Notes: generated by a model from the letters alone, not told the origin. 64,000 nucleotides of DNA from CAVQFB01 sp963711675 (GCA_963711675.1 CAVQFB010000019.1:1-64000), one strand, 5' to 3'; positions 25,421-35,394 are shown, counted from the stretch's first letter. Numbers and translations: made by a program.

Positions 25421-27559
25421 TTAAAGGGCGCCGGGAACGACTACTTCTTTCGGGGGCGTCTTGCCGTCTTTCATCTTCATCATCCTGCCCGACTTGGCGC
25501 CGAGCAGTTCATCGGCCAGGCCGGTGGCGTTGTAGATATTGCGCAGGGCCTCCTGAATGCCGCGTGAATCAACGTGAACGGAACGCCCGACCTTGTCGTC
25601 GTAAACAAAGTTCCAGGGCAGGGATTCGATGTTGCCGTCGAAAATAATGCCGACGACTTCGCCGGCTTTGTTGACGGTCGGACTGCCGGAGTTGCCTCCG
25701 ATAATATCAGCCGTGGAAACATAGTTGAGAGGTGTGTCGAGCTTCACCTTCGATTTCGCCTTCATCCAGCTGTCGGGCAAATTGTAGGGGGGCTGATTGT
25801 TGTGCTCGGCGGAGTGCTGGTAGGCGCCTGACATGGTCGTGAAGTAGGGAATTGGTTTTCCGTTTTCTTCATAGCCTTTCACAGCGCCATAGCTCAAACG
25901 CAGTGTGAAGCCCGCATCTGGCGGCTGGTTGAAGCCGCTCGTGGCGAAGCGAGCCTTGGCAATCGAAGCGCCATCGCGGCGTTCGATCGCATCGACCTGA
26001 TCGTCGTATCGTTTACGGACGGCACGAGCATCGGGATCGACGGTACGCATCAGCACAATCAAAGGATCGTTGCTCGCCTGTATCGCAGCAGTCCCACCAT
26101 CATAGAGTTGTTTGCGAACCGCTACATCGTCGAGCTTGGTATTGGCGATCAAGTCTTTCGCGACGCCTTCCGGAGTTTTGCCGTTCAATACTTTTTGCAC
26201 CGTGGGGTTGCCTTTGCCCAGCGCTTCCTGCAATTGCGCCAAGGAATCCGCCAGCGTGACGGTCTCAAGTGACTTGTAGATGGGGGCAGTCGAGAAGATT
26301 CGCTGTTCCAGCGATGGCAGGGCGGAGTCGCGATATTCACGCAGCCGTTCGCCGTTAGGTTTGGTCTTTTCCGTCGTCACGCGCACCAGCGCACGGGCAA
26401 TCTGTGCCAGGTCGGCATTGAATCCGCGCAGGCGCTCCACGAAGGACAGAGGCAAATAGATGTCTCGCTCTACTTTCACCGCGTTGGCGATATCCTGCCA
26501 AGGATCGGGGGCGGTAGGGTTCTTTGCTTTGTACTCGGAACGAAGTTTGTCTTCTTCCGCCACCTTGCGAGCCATAACTTCTTTGTCCATCAAACCCGAC
26601 TCGTATCCTGTAACTGCCTTGAACGAATTCTCGTACCCGAAGATGTCTTCCTTGGCAATGCGGGCATTCTCTTCAGACTGGGAGCTGAAATGCTTCAGCA
26701 GGGCGATGCGGCGCTTGTAGTAGTCGAGGCGGGCGGGATAGTCCAAATCACGCAGGTACCCGAGCTGGGACATGGTGAGGAGGCGGCCTGTGGAGCCGGG
26801 GTGGCCGGAGACGAAAATCAGCTCATTGTCCTTTACGCCGCCGTGTGACCACTGCAGGTAGTGGTCGAGGTGCGCGGGCTTGTCGTTTTCATAAACGCGG
26901 AAGAACGTGATATCGAGGTCGAAGCGGGGGTAGGTGAAGTTGTCGGGGTCGCCGCCAAAGAAGGCCGCGTCAAACTCCGGCGCGAACACCAGGCGGACGT
27001 CGGTGTACTTCTTGTACTTGTAGAGATTGTAGACTTCGCCCGAGTAGAGGGTCACGGCATCGCAGCGAAGGCCGGTGGATTTGGCACAGTCCTGCTCGAT
27101 GGCTGACATGGCGGCGCGCTGCGCCTGGCCCGCGTCCGCCGCGGACATGCCCGGCGTGACCTTCTCGTTCACTTTGGCGGTAACGTCCTCGATGCCCACC
27201 AGTTCATTCAGTTCCAGGTCCGGGCACCTGGCCTCTTCCGCCTGGGTTGCAGCATAGAAGCCGGTTTTCATGTAGTCGTGCCCGCCGGTTGACAGCTGCT
27301 GGATGCAGGCGGCGCCTACGTGGTGGTTGGTGAAGGTCAGGCCATTGGGCGAGACAAACGACCCCGAGCCGCCGTTGTTGAAGCGAACGGAAGAGAGCCG
27401 GACATGGTCGAGCCACTGTTGGGTGGGTTCAAAGCCATATTTGGCCTTGACCTTGTCTTTGGGGAAGGCGTTGTACAACCACATGCCTTCGTCGGCTGAG
27501 GCCAACGAAGCCAGGATGAGAGCGATGAGCACAGGGAGGAAGGTCAGACAGCGTTTCAT
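25421..27559 (-). CDS. S46-family dipeptidyl-peptidase
   Basis: 712-residue secreted peptidase with a signal peptide (residues 1-22, ending ASADEG). Chymotrypsin-fold S46 features: GSGSFVSPNGLTFTNHHVG with the catalytic His at 79/80, FFGGDPDNFTYPRFDLD holding the catalytic Asp, and Ser624 in GGNSGSP. DPP7/DPP11 enzymes release dipeptides from oligopeptides in the periplasm; length agrees (about 700-720). The residue that sets P1 specificity could not be assigned by eye. Confidence 0.92.
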   Translation of the reverse strand: MKRCLTFLPVLIALILASLASADEGMWLYNAFPKDKVKAKYGFEPTQQWLDHVRLSSVRFNNGGSGSFVSPNGLTFTNHHVGAACIQQLSTGGHDYMKTGFYAATQAEEARCPDLELNELVGIEDVTAKVNEKVTPGMSAADAGQAQRAAMSAIEQDCAKSTGLRCDAVTLYSGEVYNLYKYKKYTDVRLVFAPEFDAAFFGGDPDNFTYPRFDLDITFFRVYENDKPAHLDHYLQWSHGGVKDNELIFVSGHPGSTGRLLTMSQLGYLRDLDYPARLDYYKRRIALLKHFSSQSEENARIAKEDIFGYENSFKAVTGYESGLMDKEVMARKVAEEDKLRSEYKAKNPTAPDPWQDIANAVKVERDIYLPLSFVERLRGFNADLAQIARALVRVTTEKTKPNGERLREYRDSALPSLEQRIFSTAPIYKSLETVTLADSLAQLQEALGKGNPTVQKVLNGKTPEGVAKDLIANTKLDDVAVRKQLYDGGTAAIQASNDPLIVLMRTVDPDARAVRKRYDDQVDAIERRDGASIAKARFATSGFNQPPDAGFTLRLSYGAVKGYEENGKPIPYFTTMSGAYQHSAEHNNQPPYNLPDSWMKAKSKVKLDTPLNYVSTADIIGGNSGSPTVNKAGEVVGIIFDGNIESLPWNFVYDDKVGRSVHVDSRGIQEALRNIYNATGLADELLGAKSGRMMKMKDGKTPPKEVVVPGAL

Positions 27560-27665
27560 AGAATGGGCTCCGAATAAAGGCTGCCGCCGCTTGTCCAGGG
27601 GCGCTGGCGGCGGGAGACAAACTCATTATCATACGCTTTGGGGAAGCGACGGGGCAAAGGGCAGG

Positions 27666-27694
27666 TTGGAAAGAGACGCGTTTTGGCGTATAAA
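27666..27694 (+). promoter_or_regulatory. Putative citrate synthase promoter
   Basis: TTGGAA (27666-27671), 17-bp spacer, TATAAA (27689-27694), about 63 nt before the expected transcription start reaches the ATG at 27764. Confidence 0.5.
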
Positions 27695-27763
27695 AGTTAG
27701 TTGCTCAGCCCGCTTCCGCCATTCCTTTGGGTAGCAACAAAATCAGCGAACCTACGAGGAAGT

Positions 27764-28906
27764 ATGTCAAGCGTAACTACAACACACGCTTCAAAGGGAT
27801 TGGAAGGCGTCGTAGCAACCACCTCCAGCATCTGCTACATCGACGGCGAGCAGGGTGTCCTCGCCTACCGTGGCATCGATATCCACGAACTGGCGGACAA
27901 CTCGACATTCGAGGAAACCTGCTACCTGCTTTGGAATGGCAAGCTTCCAACGCGCGATGAGCTGCGAGAACTCCGCGAACGGCTGAAGGAAGAGCGCAAG
28001 CTGGACGCGTCGATCATCCACCGGTTGCACCTGGCGCCCAAGCACGCTTTGCCGATGGACGTATTGCGCACGATTGTATCGGCGCTCTCGTTTTACGATC
28101 CCGAAGAAAAGAGTAATGACCGCCAGGCCAACGTGCACAAGGCGATCCGGCTGACGGCGCAGATCGCCATGATCGTGGCGACGTATGATCGCATCCGCAA
28201 GGGAAAGCCCGTGGTCGAACCGGACCGGTCTCTCTCCCATGCCGCCAATTTTCTGCTGATGCTGAATGGCACGCAGCCTTCGAAGACTGCGGAGCGGGCG
28301 CTGGACATCGCGCTGATCCTGCATGCGGATCATGAGTTAAATGCTTCCACTTTTGCCGCCCGGGTGACTGCGGCCACGTTGTCCGATATGCATTCCGCGG
28401 TAACTTCGGCCATCGGGGCGTTGAAGGGGCCTTTGCACGGCGGCGCGAACGAAGCAGTATTTCAGATATTGCAGGCGATCGATCGTTCAGGCGCGGATCC
28501 GGTCGAGTACATCAAAGGCATGCTGGCACAGAAGAAGAAAGTCCCCGGATTTGGCCATCGCGTCTATCACACGGAAGATCCCCGAGCCACGCACCTGCGG
28601 CGAATGTCGCAGGATCTGGGGGAATCGAGCGGCGAGCCGAAGTGGTTCGAGTTCTCCCGGCGGATTGAGGAATTCATCAAGACGGACAAGAAGCTCAACG
28701 CCAACGTGGATTTTTATTCGGCGTCGACGTATCACACCTTAGGCATTGACATGGATTTGTTTACTCCGGTCTTTGCCGTGTCCCGCATCAGTGGCTGGAC
28801 GGCGCACGTGATCGAGCAGCTAGACGACAACCGCCTGATTCGGCCGCGTGCAGACTACATCGGGCCGGCCTATCCGCAGCACTACAAGGCGATGGACAAG
28901 AGGTAG
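27764..28906 (+). CDS. gltA: Citrate synthase family protein
   Basis: 380 residues from ATG 27764, which follows GAGGAAGT. Condenses oxaloacetate with acetyl-CoA. Signatures: GVLAYRGIDIHELA, SLSHAANFLLMLNG, ILHADHELNASTFAARV, LKGPLHGGANEAV, PGFGHRVYHTEDPRA and VDFYSASTYHTLG with the catalytic His and Asp residues. The short form resembles Gram-positive/archaeal-type citrate synthases; 2-methylcitrate synthase activity cannot be ruled out, but no prp genes are nearby. Confidence 0.9.
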   Translation: MSSVTTTHASKGLEGVVATTSSICYIDGEQGVLAYRGIDIHELADNSTFEETCYLLWNGKLPTRDELRELRERLKEERKLDASIIHRLHLAPKHALPMDVLRTIVSALSFYDPEEKSNDRQANVHKAIRLTAQIAMIVATYDRIRKGKPVVEPDRSLSHAANFLLMLNGTQPSKTAERALDIALILHADHELNASTFAARVTAATLSDMHSAVTSAIGALKGPLHGGANEAVFQILQAIDRSGADPVEYIKGMLAQKKKVPGFGHRVYHTEDPRATHLRRMSQDLGESSGEPKWFEFSRRIEEFIKTDKKLNANVDFYSASTYHTLGIDMDLFTPVFAVSRISGWTAHVIEQLDDNRLIRPRADYIGPAYPQHYKAMDKR

Positions 28907-29048
28907 AGTTAGGCGGCCGTTAGCTCTGGTCTATCGGCCGTTTTCGCGGGTTCTGTGTTTCCTCTTCACTGGGTCCAGTGAACCCCTTCGACCTCACCCC
29001 TCGGACCTGAGTTTCACCGCTATCACGTACAATATCCGCAAGGGTCCT

Positions 29049-30224
29049 ATGCGCCGGGTTTATCTCGACAATAACGCGACTACGCCGGTTCTCCTCGAGG
29101 TGTTCGAGGCCATGCGGCCTTACTTCGGCGAGCATTTTGGCAACGCATCCTCCATCCACCATCATGGGCAGGAGACGCGGGCGGCAGTGGAGCGGGCGCG
29201 CGAGTCGGTTGCGGGGCTGCTTGGTTGCCAGGCCTCAGAGATTGTGTTCACGAGCGGCGGCACCGAGGCGGACAATCTGGCGATCTTCGGGCTGATTGAC
29301 ACTGCTGCGTCACCCAGTCACCTGATCACTTCGAAGATTGAGCATCACGCGGTTCTGAACGCGTGCAAGCAACTGGAAGCGCTGGGGTGCGACGTCACAT
29401 ACTTGCCGGTGGATGGACGGGGTCAGGTAGATCCGCAAGATGTTCGGCGCGCGTTGCGACCGAGCACGAAGCTGATCACAGTCATGATGGCGAACAATGA
29501 GACCGGTGTGCTGCAGCCGGTGGAGGAGATTGGAAGGATCGCCGCGGAAGCTGGGGTTCGCTTCCACACGGACGCGGTACAGGCGGCGGGTAAGGTGCCG
29601 ATTGATGTGAGCCGCGTGCGTTGCGATTTGCTCACCATATCAGGCCACAAGATTCATGCGCCGCAGGGTGTGGGCGCACTTTACGTGAAGAAGGGAACGC
29701 AGCTTCGACCGATGCTATACGGGGGATCTCACGAGCGCTCACGGCGCGCGGGGACCGAGAATGTACCGGGCATTGTGGCGCTGGGAAAGGCGGCAGAACT
29801 GGCCAGGCAATCTTTGGAGAGCGGCGGCGATCGGGCAATGGCAGCGATGCGGGACCGCCTGCAAGCTGCGGTGCTGGAGAAGCTCGACGCCACGGGCGTG
29901 AACGGTGGTGTGGTGGAGCGCGTTCCGAACACGACGAACATTTATTTCGACCACATCGAAGGCGAAGCACTGGTAATTGCGCTCGATCTCAAAGGGCTTG
30001 CAGTGTCGACCGGGGCGGCATGCTCGTCCGGCGCGATTGAACCGTCGCACGTGCTCACGGCGATGGGGCTGCCGCCAGATCGTGCGCGAGCCAGCATTCG
30101 ATTCAGTCTGGGTAAGCAGAACACGGCAGAGGACGTAGACTTCGCCATATCGCGGATTCCCGAAACCGTGGGGAGATTGCGGGAATTGAGTCCGTTGGGG
30201 AAGGTAGCATTGGGCAGGAATTGA
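29049..30224 (+). CDS. iscS: Cysteine desulfurase (NifS/IscS family)
   Basis: PLP enzyme taking sulfur from cysteine as a persulfide. 391 residues from MRRVYLDNNATTP. Schiff-base Lys201 in SGHKIHAPQG, persulfide Cys325 in TGAACSSGAIEPS. The next gene on the same strand is mnmA, which needs exactly this sulfur supply for tRNA 2-thiouridine, so a functional pair is likely; roles in Fe-S assembly are also probable, as no other isc/suf genes are visible here. Confidence 0.93.
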   Translation: MRRVYLDNNATTPVLLEVFEAMRPYFGEHFGNASSIHHHGQETRAAVERARESVAGLLGCQASEIVFTSGGTEADNLAIFGLIDTAASPSHLITSKIEHHAVLNACKQLEALGCDVTYLPVDGRGQVDPQDVRRALRPSTKLITVMMANNETGVLQPVEEIGRIAAEAGVRFHTDAVQAAGKVPIDVSRVRCDLLTISGHKIHAPQGVGALYVKKGTQLRPMLYGGSHERSRRAGTENVPGIVALGKAAELARQSLESGGDRAMAAMRDRLQAAVLEKLDATGVNGGVVERVPNTTNIYFDHIEGEALVIALDLKGLAVSTGAACSSGAIEPSHVLTAMGLPPDRARASIRFSLGKQNTAEDVDFAISRIPETVGRLRELSPLGKVALGRN

Positions 30225-30373
30225 GAGGGTGAGGCGAAGGCGAGGAAAGCAGGTCCCCGTTCGACCCCTCTCGCGGAAGCTCGGGTTCGCTCAGTGCAGG
30301 CTCTCGACTACGCGCGAAGTTCGCGGTGCGAACTCTGCGCTCCGCTCGTGATGACAAGAGCGTCAGGTAGCTA

Positions 30374-31486
30374 ATGCCGAATTGCAAGACTATTGCGGTC
30401 GCGATGTCGGGAGGGGTGGATTCCTCGACCGTTGCGGCCATGCTGCGCGCGGAAGGGCACGATGTAGTTGGCCTGACCATGCAGCTATGGAACCAGCGGC
30501 GTCTGGCTGGCCATGAAGGCATGCCGGAGGCGGTGCAAGGGCGTTGCTGCTCGCTCGATGATGTTTACGACGCGCGGCGGGTGGCAGAGACGATCGGAAT
30601 TCCCTATTACGTGGTGAACCACGAGGAGCGTTTTGAGCGCGACGTGGTGCGGCCCTTCGTCGAGGAGTATGTGTCGGGGCGCACTCCGATTCCGTGCAGC
30701 CTGTGCAACAACCACCTGAAGTTTGACCAGTTGCTGATTGTGGCGCGGCAGATCGGAGCGGATACGCTGGCCACCGGTCACTACGCCAAGGTGGAGTTCG
30801 ACGAAGCTTCCGGACGATGGCTGCTTAAAAGGTCCACCGACTTGGCCAAGGATCAGACCTACTTCTTGTTCGGTCTTACTCAGGAGCAGCTGAGCCGGAC
30901 CATATTTCCGTTAGGCGGTATGACGAAGCCGGAGGTGCGCGAGCTGGCACGTGCGCGCGGCCTCGCGCTGGCTGAGAAGCCAGACTCGCAAGAAATTTGC
31001 TTTGTCCCCGGCGGAGACTACAAGCGATTTCTGGATGCTTACCTGGCGGAGCAGGGCGAGGCGCTGCCGGACACGGCCGGAGAGTTGGTTACGGCCAACG
31101 GAGAGGTCATTGGGGAGCATAGCGGCATCCACAATTTCACCGTGGGCCAGCGGAAGGGCCTGGGTGTGGCTACAGGATCGCCGCTGTACGTCATCCAGAT
31201 TAAGGGTGACGCGCGCCAAGTAGTAGTCGGCAACGCGGAAGACCTCTATTCTCGGACACTGCGTGCGCGCCGGGTGAACCTGATTTCCGTGCCCGAGCTG
31301 AAGAAGCCGATGCGGGTGTCGGTGAAGATTCGCCATCGCCACGAGCCCGCGCCAGCGGTGTTGGAGATGACGGGCGCGGAGGATGCCCTGGTGACGTTTG
31401 ACCAGCCGCAAAGGGCGATCACGCCGGGTCAGGCTGCGGTCTTCTACGACGGGGATGTGGTAGTCGGCGGCGGGTGGATTACCTAG
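30374..31486 (+). CDS. mnmA: tRNA-specific 2-thiouridylase MnmA
   Basis: Thiolates U34 of tRNA(Lys, Glu, Gln). 370 residues: ATP pyrophosphatase loop SGGVDSS (12-18), catalytic Cys111 in PCSLCNNHLKF and persulfide Cys209 in SQEICFVPGGDY, then GIHNFTVGQRKGLG and a beta-barrel C-terminal domain. The 150 bp between iscS and mnmA contains only GC-rich palindromic-looking sequence ending in 'CGCTCGTGATGACAAG', similar to the motif near 6840. Confidence 0.95.
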   Translation: MPNCKTIAVAMSGGVDSSTVAAMLRAEGHDVVGLTMQLWNQRRLAGHEGMPEAVQGRCCSLDDVYDARRVAETIGIPYYVVNHEERFERDVVRPFVEEYVSGRTPIPCSLCNNHLKFDQLLIVARQIGADTLATGHYAKVEFDEASGRWLLKRSTDLAKDQTYFLFGLTQEQLSRTIFPLGGMTKPEVRELARARGLALAEKPDSQEICFVPGGDYKRFLDAYLAEQGEALPDTAGELVTANGEVIGEHSGIHNFTVGQRKGLGVATGSPLYVIQIKGDARQVVVGNAEDLYSRTLRARRVNLISVPELKKPMRVSVKIRHRHEPAPAVLEMTGAEDALVTFDQPQRAITPGQAAVFYDGDVVVGGGWIT

Positions 31487-31599
31487 CCCTCGGGGATCCG
31501 ACATTAAGCAGCGCCAATCAGCCCAGGGAAATAATGAATGTTCGGGCTCGTCAAACCTTTCCGCTCTCCTGTGCAACGAACTCATCAGGAGTACCCAAC

Positions 31600-32319
31600 A
31601 TGAAGAAACTCTTTTTCTCAGTCGTGATATCGGTTCTGTGGACCGCGTTCTCGTTTGCGCAAGCCCCAGCGAACACACCGGCGAACCCCGCCGAGCAGGT
31701 GGCTCCAGGCAGCTTGATCCCCGCCGAATTGACCAAGTCCGTGGATGCGAAAAAGGCGAAGCAGGGAGATCCCGTCCAGGCCAAGACTACCCGGGAGTTG
31801 CTTTCCCGGGATGGCCACGTTTCGGTTCCTCTCGGTGCAAGAATCCTGGGGCATGTCACGGAAGCGAAGCCCAATGAGAAGGGGGAGTCACCGTCCACAC
31901 TGGGTATTGTCTTCGACAAGATTGTTTTCAAGGACGGCCACGAAGTGCCGATGAGCGCGATGATTCAGGCGCTGGCGCCTCCGCTGGAAAACATGAGCCC
32001 TGGTGGCGACTCGATGTCTCAACCGGGCATGCCGGGCGTGGCACCCTCGCAGCCGAGTGGCGGAATGTATGGTGGGATGTCACGTCCGACGGGATCTTCA
32101 CCGGCGGAAAATCCGGGTGGCGGCATGGGGACGGGGAGTACCGGCACTCCCAGTAACGCGCCCGGACGGAATAGCCCTGGCAGACTATCTACCAATGCAC
32201 AGGGCGTGATCGGAATTCCCGGAATGGCTATGCAAGGGGATGTTCTGACGGCGCAAAAAAAGAACGTGAAACTCGACAGCGGCACCCAATTGATGCTGCG
32301 CGTGGTGGGAAGGCAGTAG
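31600..32319 (+). CDS. Exported Pro/Gly-rich protein of unknown function
   Basis: 239 residues from ATG 31600 (CAGGAG upstream), with a signal peptide cleaved near FSFAQA. A compact N-terminal part (IPAELTKSVDAKKAKQGDPV, LGARILGHVTEAKP, LGIVFDKIVFKDGHEVPM) looks like a beta-rich domain; the second half is a low-complexity Gly/Pro/Ser/Met linker followed by a short C-terminal strand pair. I do not recognise a named family; the pattern resembles acidobacterial exported proteins. It ends at a clear terminator. Confidence 0.6.
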   Translation: MKKLFFSVVISVLWTAFSFAQAPANTPANPAEQVAPGSLIPAELTKSVDAKKAKQGDPVQAKTTRELLSRDGHVSVPLGARILGHVTEAKPNEKGESPSTLGIVFDKIVFKDGHEVPMSAMIQALAPPLENMSPGGDSMSQPGMPGVAPSQPSGGMYGGMSRPTGSSPAENPGGGMGTGSTGTPSNAPGRNSPGRLSTNAQGVIGIPGMAMQGDVLTAQKKNVKLDSGTQLMLRVVGRQ

Positions 32320-32341
32320 CTTTCATAAATCCTGCAAAATT

Positions 32342-32366
32342 AAAGGCAGCGACGAGCGCTGCCTTT
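32342..32366. terminator. Bidirectional rho-independent terminator
   Basis: AAAGGCAGC (32342-32350), 7-nt loop, GCTGCCTTT (32358-32366). On the minus strand the stem is followed by AATTTT. It lies between convergent genes ending at 32319 and 32390. Confidence 0.7.
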
Positions 32367-32389
32367 CAAATCGCATTCGGGGGATAGCC

Positions 32390-32899
32390 CTAGATAAACA
32401 ACTCGTCCTGAGGCACGCCCATACCGTCGCCAGCGTGACGACGCCGTCTTCCCACGAAGTACTCGAGTCCGGCGGTCAATCCCTGAATCAGCCCTGAAGC
32501 CTGGCGAAGAGGGGAGACTACGGTCTTGTGAACGATGTCGGTGGTTTCCTCCACCTTGTCCATGGTACGAGTGATGATTTCGTCGGCGCGAATCACCTGC
32601 AGTCGCGAACGATCAATCACATCACTGAGCGCGGCGTCCAGACGTTCCATTTGTGCCCGAACGACGGTCGTAGAGTGGCTCACATTCTCAGCGATCGATT
32701 CGATCTTGGGACGCAGCTCCACCAGAAGCGATTGAGCGGTCTCGATGGTCGGAAGAGTTTTGGTCTTGACTTCGATGGCCAAAGCTTCCATGCGGGCGCT
32801 TGTCTTGCGGACGGAGAGATACAGAGCGATGAGAATCAGCGCCTGAATGACCACGGCGGCGGAGGTGATGGCGACGAATATCGCTAGCTGATTTTCCAT
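32390..32899 (-). CDS. Membrane-anchored helical protein (DUF948-like)
   Basis: 169 residues. One N-terminal transmembrane helix (about 5-28, FVAITSAAVVIQALILIALYL) followed by long amphipathic helix: KTKTLPTIETAQSLLVELRP, ALSDVIDRSRLQVIRADEII, VVSPLRQASGLIQGLTAG. The layout matches DUF948-type proteins. It precedes the YtxH-like gene in reverse orientation, and both look like stress- or envelope-associated proteins of unknown mechanism. Confidence 0.65.
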   Translation of the reverse strand: MENQLAIFVAITSAAVVIQALILIALYLSVRKTSARMEALAIEVKTKTLPTIETAQSLLVELRPKIESIAENVSHSTTVVRAQMERLDAALSDVIDRSRLQVIRADEIITRTMDKVEETTDIVHKTVVSPLRQASGLIQGLTAGLEYFVGRRRRHAGDGMGVPQDELFI

Positions 32900-32948
32900 A
32901 AGCGTTAGCGAACCCCGCGCTTGGATTTCCCGGTGCTAGATGGAAATG

Positions 32949-33257
32949 TCACAAGTTTTTCGGAGCAGAACTCTCGGCCGTGGCTTCCTGGTACGCCTGA
33001 CGGCCGGCTTCGTACGCCGAGCGGAATTGTTCCTTCTGCTGATTGAGCACGTCACGGCCTTTTTCGACCCACTCGGACGCCTGCGCCCGTGCGCGCTCGG
33101 AGCGCTCGCGCATATACTCCCGGCTCTCATCTGCCTTGGAGCGAATGGCATCCCGGGTTTCGCTGCCGGACCGAGGCGCGTAGAGAATGCCCACAACGGC
33201 GCCCACACCCAGGCCTGCCAAAAACCACAAGAAACTATTGCCGTCCCGATCAGACAT
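32949..33257 (-). CDS. YtxH-domain protein
   Basis: 102 residues: LWFLAGLGVGAVVGILYAP is a Gly-rich transmembrane segment followed by RSGSETRDAIRSKADE and a charged helix, the YtxH (gas-vesicle-protein-like) arrangement associated with general stress. It is upstream of the DUF948-like gene by 49 bp on the same strand, probably in one operon. Confidence 0.8.
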   Translation of the reverse strand: MSDRDGNSFLWFLAGLGVGAVVGILYAPRSGSETRDAIRSKADESREYMRERSERARAQASEWVEKGRDVLNQQKEQFRSAYEAGRQAYQEATAESSAPKNL

Positions 33258-33437
33258 AATCCTTCACCTCCCGCATTTGCTCTTCTAACGGATGGTAGCA
33301 TCGGCTACCGCGAAATACAATTCGGACAGGTTGTGTTTACTGAATTGAGATGCCTGGGAACAGCAACAAAAAGCGCATAAAATCCTTGGGGTGTAGCGGC
33401 GAGGTCATGATGCCGCGTTCGATTCGGGAGACATGGG

Positions 33438-33944
33438 ATGCGAGTGGAAAAAGGGTTCACGCTGACCGAGCTGTTCATTGTTGTCGGTATCATCCTCGTG
33501 ATCGCCGCTCTCCTGATTCCGAATTTTCTCCATTCCAAGATAGCGGCCAATGAGGCAGGCGCGATATCGGCGATCCAAACCATAAACCGGGCCGAGGTTT
33601 CTTACCAGGCAGCTTATCCGACGAAGGGGTTTGCGGCGAAGTTGGCGGATCTGGGTGGAGCCAAGCCCTGTACGCCAAGTCCGGCTTCCGCATGTTTGAT
33701 CGACAACTTGCTGGCGAGCGGAACGAAGAATGGATATGTATTCGCTGCGATGGGCACGACTCCCGCTGCGAATGGTGTGCTGATGGACTACACTGCGGGC
33801 GCGGCGCCGGTTGTTTACAACGAAACAGGAGTGCGTCTTTTCTGCTCGACGTCAAACCGGGTGATTCGCTACAGCGCGAATCCCGGCCGCAGCACGACAC
33901 CGCCTGATCCTGCTCAATGCCCGCAAGAAACTCCACTCGAATAG
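33438..33944 (+). CDS. Type IV pilin-like protein
   Basis: 168 residues. Short leader MRVEKG then FTLTELFIVVGIILVIAALL: prepilin peptidase cleavage after Gly6, N-methyl-Phe at +1 and Glu at +5, followed by the hydrophobic alpha1 helix. The globular part has Cys pairs (Cys78/86 region and Cys131/159 region), plausible for a D-loop disulfide. It is a pilin or pseudopilin; no other pilus assembly genes are close, so its machine is encoded elsewhere. Confidence 0.85.
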   Translation: MRVEKGFTLTELFIVVGIILVIAALLIPNFLHSKIAANEAGAISAIQTINRAEVSYQAAYPTKGFAAKLADLGGAKPCTPSPASACLIDNLLASGTKNGYVFAAMGTTPAANGVLMDYTAGAAPVVYNETGVRLFCSTSNRVIRYSANPGRSTTPPDPAQCPQETPLE

Positions 33945-34001
33945 GACCCCGCTGAGCGGCCGGAATGAGGACACTTGTAGCCGCGCTCGTCTAGCGAGAC
34001 A

Positions 34002-34445
34002 ATGTCATGCGGTAGGGGGGACCAGCCTTTGTCTGACAGAAAGTACCGGCAGCGTGGCTATCAGGATAGCGGCGCGAAGCAGGAGAAACGCGACGAGAGA
34101 CCCGTAAGGCAGGAAACCTTCGGGCCTCGGGCCATCCAGATGCCCGGCACGCGCGCCGTGTCGCGATGTTCTCAGTGCGGCGTGGTGCTGCAGGTGTCTA
34201 CTGATACGGCGGCCAAGTGCCCAAAATGCGGATTCGATCTCCATTCCTGCAAGCAGTGCACGCACTTCGATCCATCCAGCCGCTTCGAGTGCACTCAGCC
34301 CATTCCCCAGCGCATAAGCCGAAAAGACATCCGCAACGAGTGCACGTTCTACTCCATCAAGGTCACAAGGGAAAAAGAGACCTCGACCAGCAGTGGCCAA
34401 GTAAGCAGCGCGCGCCAGGCGTTCGAGAATCTGTTCAAGAAATAA
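34002..34445 (+). CDS. Zinc-ribbon domain protein
   Basis: Up to 147 residues; the start is uncertain, with TTG 34029 as an alternative preceded by AGGGGGG. A zinc ribbon is formed by Cys56, Cys59, Cys73, Cys76 (CSQCG...CPKCG), followed at once by a second cysteine set Cys83, Cys86, Cys97 (CKQCTHFD...FECTQP). Basic N-terminus, Ser-rich C-terminus. Function unknown; nucleic acid or protein binding is likely. Confidence 0.7.
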   Translation: MSCGRGDQPLSDRKYRQRGYQDSGAKQEKRDERPVRQETFGPRAIQMPGTRAVSRCSQCGVVLQVSTDTAAKCPKCGFDLHSCKQCTHFDPSSRFECTQPIPQRISRKDIRNECTFYSIKVTREKETSTSSGQVSSARQAFENLFKK

Positions 34446-34563
34446 GACTCCATCAAGGCATAGAGATCTCCGTCGCTGCTACCAACGTAGATGGCGCCGT
34501 TCTAGGGTTAAGCCCGTTTTGGGACGAAGCTACACTGAGCGGGGACGGATAATCGCTGTTTCG

Positions 34564-35289
34564 TTATGGCTTCAATGTTGGCCGGAGCAGAATCTCGCTG
34601 GCGAACGACTGTGGCGCCTGAGTGACCAGCATAGCGACGGCATGAGCCACGTCGTCGGGTTGCAGCATTTTCTTCGGATCTTTCCCGGTATGGGGTGTGA
34701 ATTCCGTCTGAACCGATCCCGGGCAGACCACGGAGACACGAATGTTGTGGGCACGCAACTCTTCCGCAACCGAGTAGGTCAAGCCATTCAATCCCCACTT
34801 GGAGGCGGCGTATGCAACGCCGTTGGGAAGAGCGTTCTTTCCAGCCAGGGAAGAGATGTTAACGATGTGACCGCTGCGGGCGCGGATCATCAGCGGTGCA
34901 AAGCTGCGGATGCAGTAGTACACGCCGCGCAAATTGGTATTGAAGACCTGATCCCACACCTCCGGCGGAAGCTGGTGCAACGGGCGGCCGAAGCCGTCGC
35001 CAATACCGGCATTGTTGACCAAAATGTCGACGCGACCGAATTTACTCTCGACTTGCTGGGCAAGAGACTCGACGGAAGACAGGACAGAGACGTCGCATTG
35101 GACAACGTGCGCCGTCCCGCCGGACTTCGAAATGAGATCAGCCGTCGCTTCGAGGGGCTGCCTGGTGCGGCCGCACGTCACAACCGTTGCCCCCAATGAG
35201 GCCAGTTTTCCTGCAATAGAAGCGCCGATGCCCCTACCGGCACCGGTAACAACGGCAACTTGTCCTGGCAGAGCGTGGTTATCCTTCAA
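34564..35289 (-). CDS. Short-chain dehydrogenase/reductase (3-oxoacyl-ACP reductase-like)
   Basis: About 241 residues from TTG at 35289, chosen because GGAGG lies 6 nt upstream. Classical SDR: cofactor motif VVTGAGRGIGASIA, NNAGIG, catalytic Ser in NISSLAGK, and YAASK with catalytic Tyr/Lys. NADP(H)-dependent reduction of a ketone or 3-oxoacyl group is expected; the substrate cannot be told from the sequence. Confidence 0.87.
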   Translation of the reverse strand: MKDNHALPGQVAVVTGAGRGIGASIAGKLASLGATVVTCGRTRQPLEATADLISKSGGTAHVVQCDVSVLSSVESLAQQVESKFGRVDILVNNAGIGDGFGRPLHQLPPEVWDQVFNTNLRGVYYCIRSFAPLMIRARSGHIVNISSLAGKNALPNGVAYAASKWGLNGLTYSVAEELRAHNIRVSVVCPGSVQTEFTPHTGKDPKKMLQPDDVAHAVAMLVTQAPQSFASEILLRPTLKP

Positions 35290-35394
35290 AGGGAACCTCC
35301 GCGTATTCGATGATTCAGGTCGGCGCAGAGAACCACGGCGATGTCCTTTTTTGCATCTCATAAAGAGAAAGAAAGGGGAAGACGGCAACTTTGC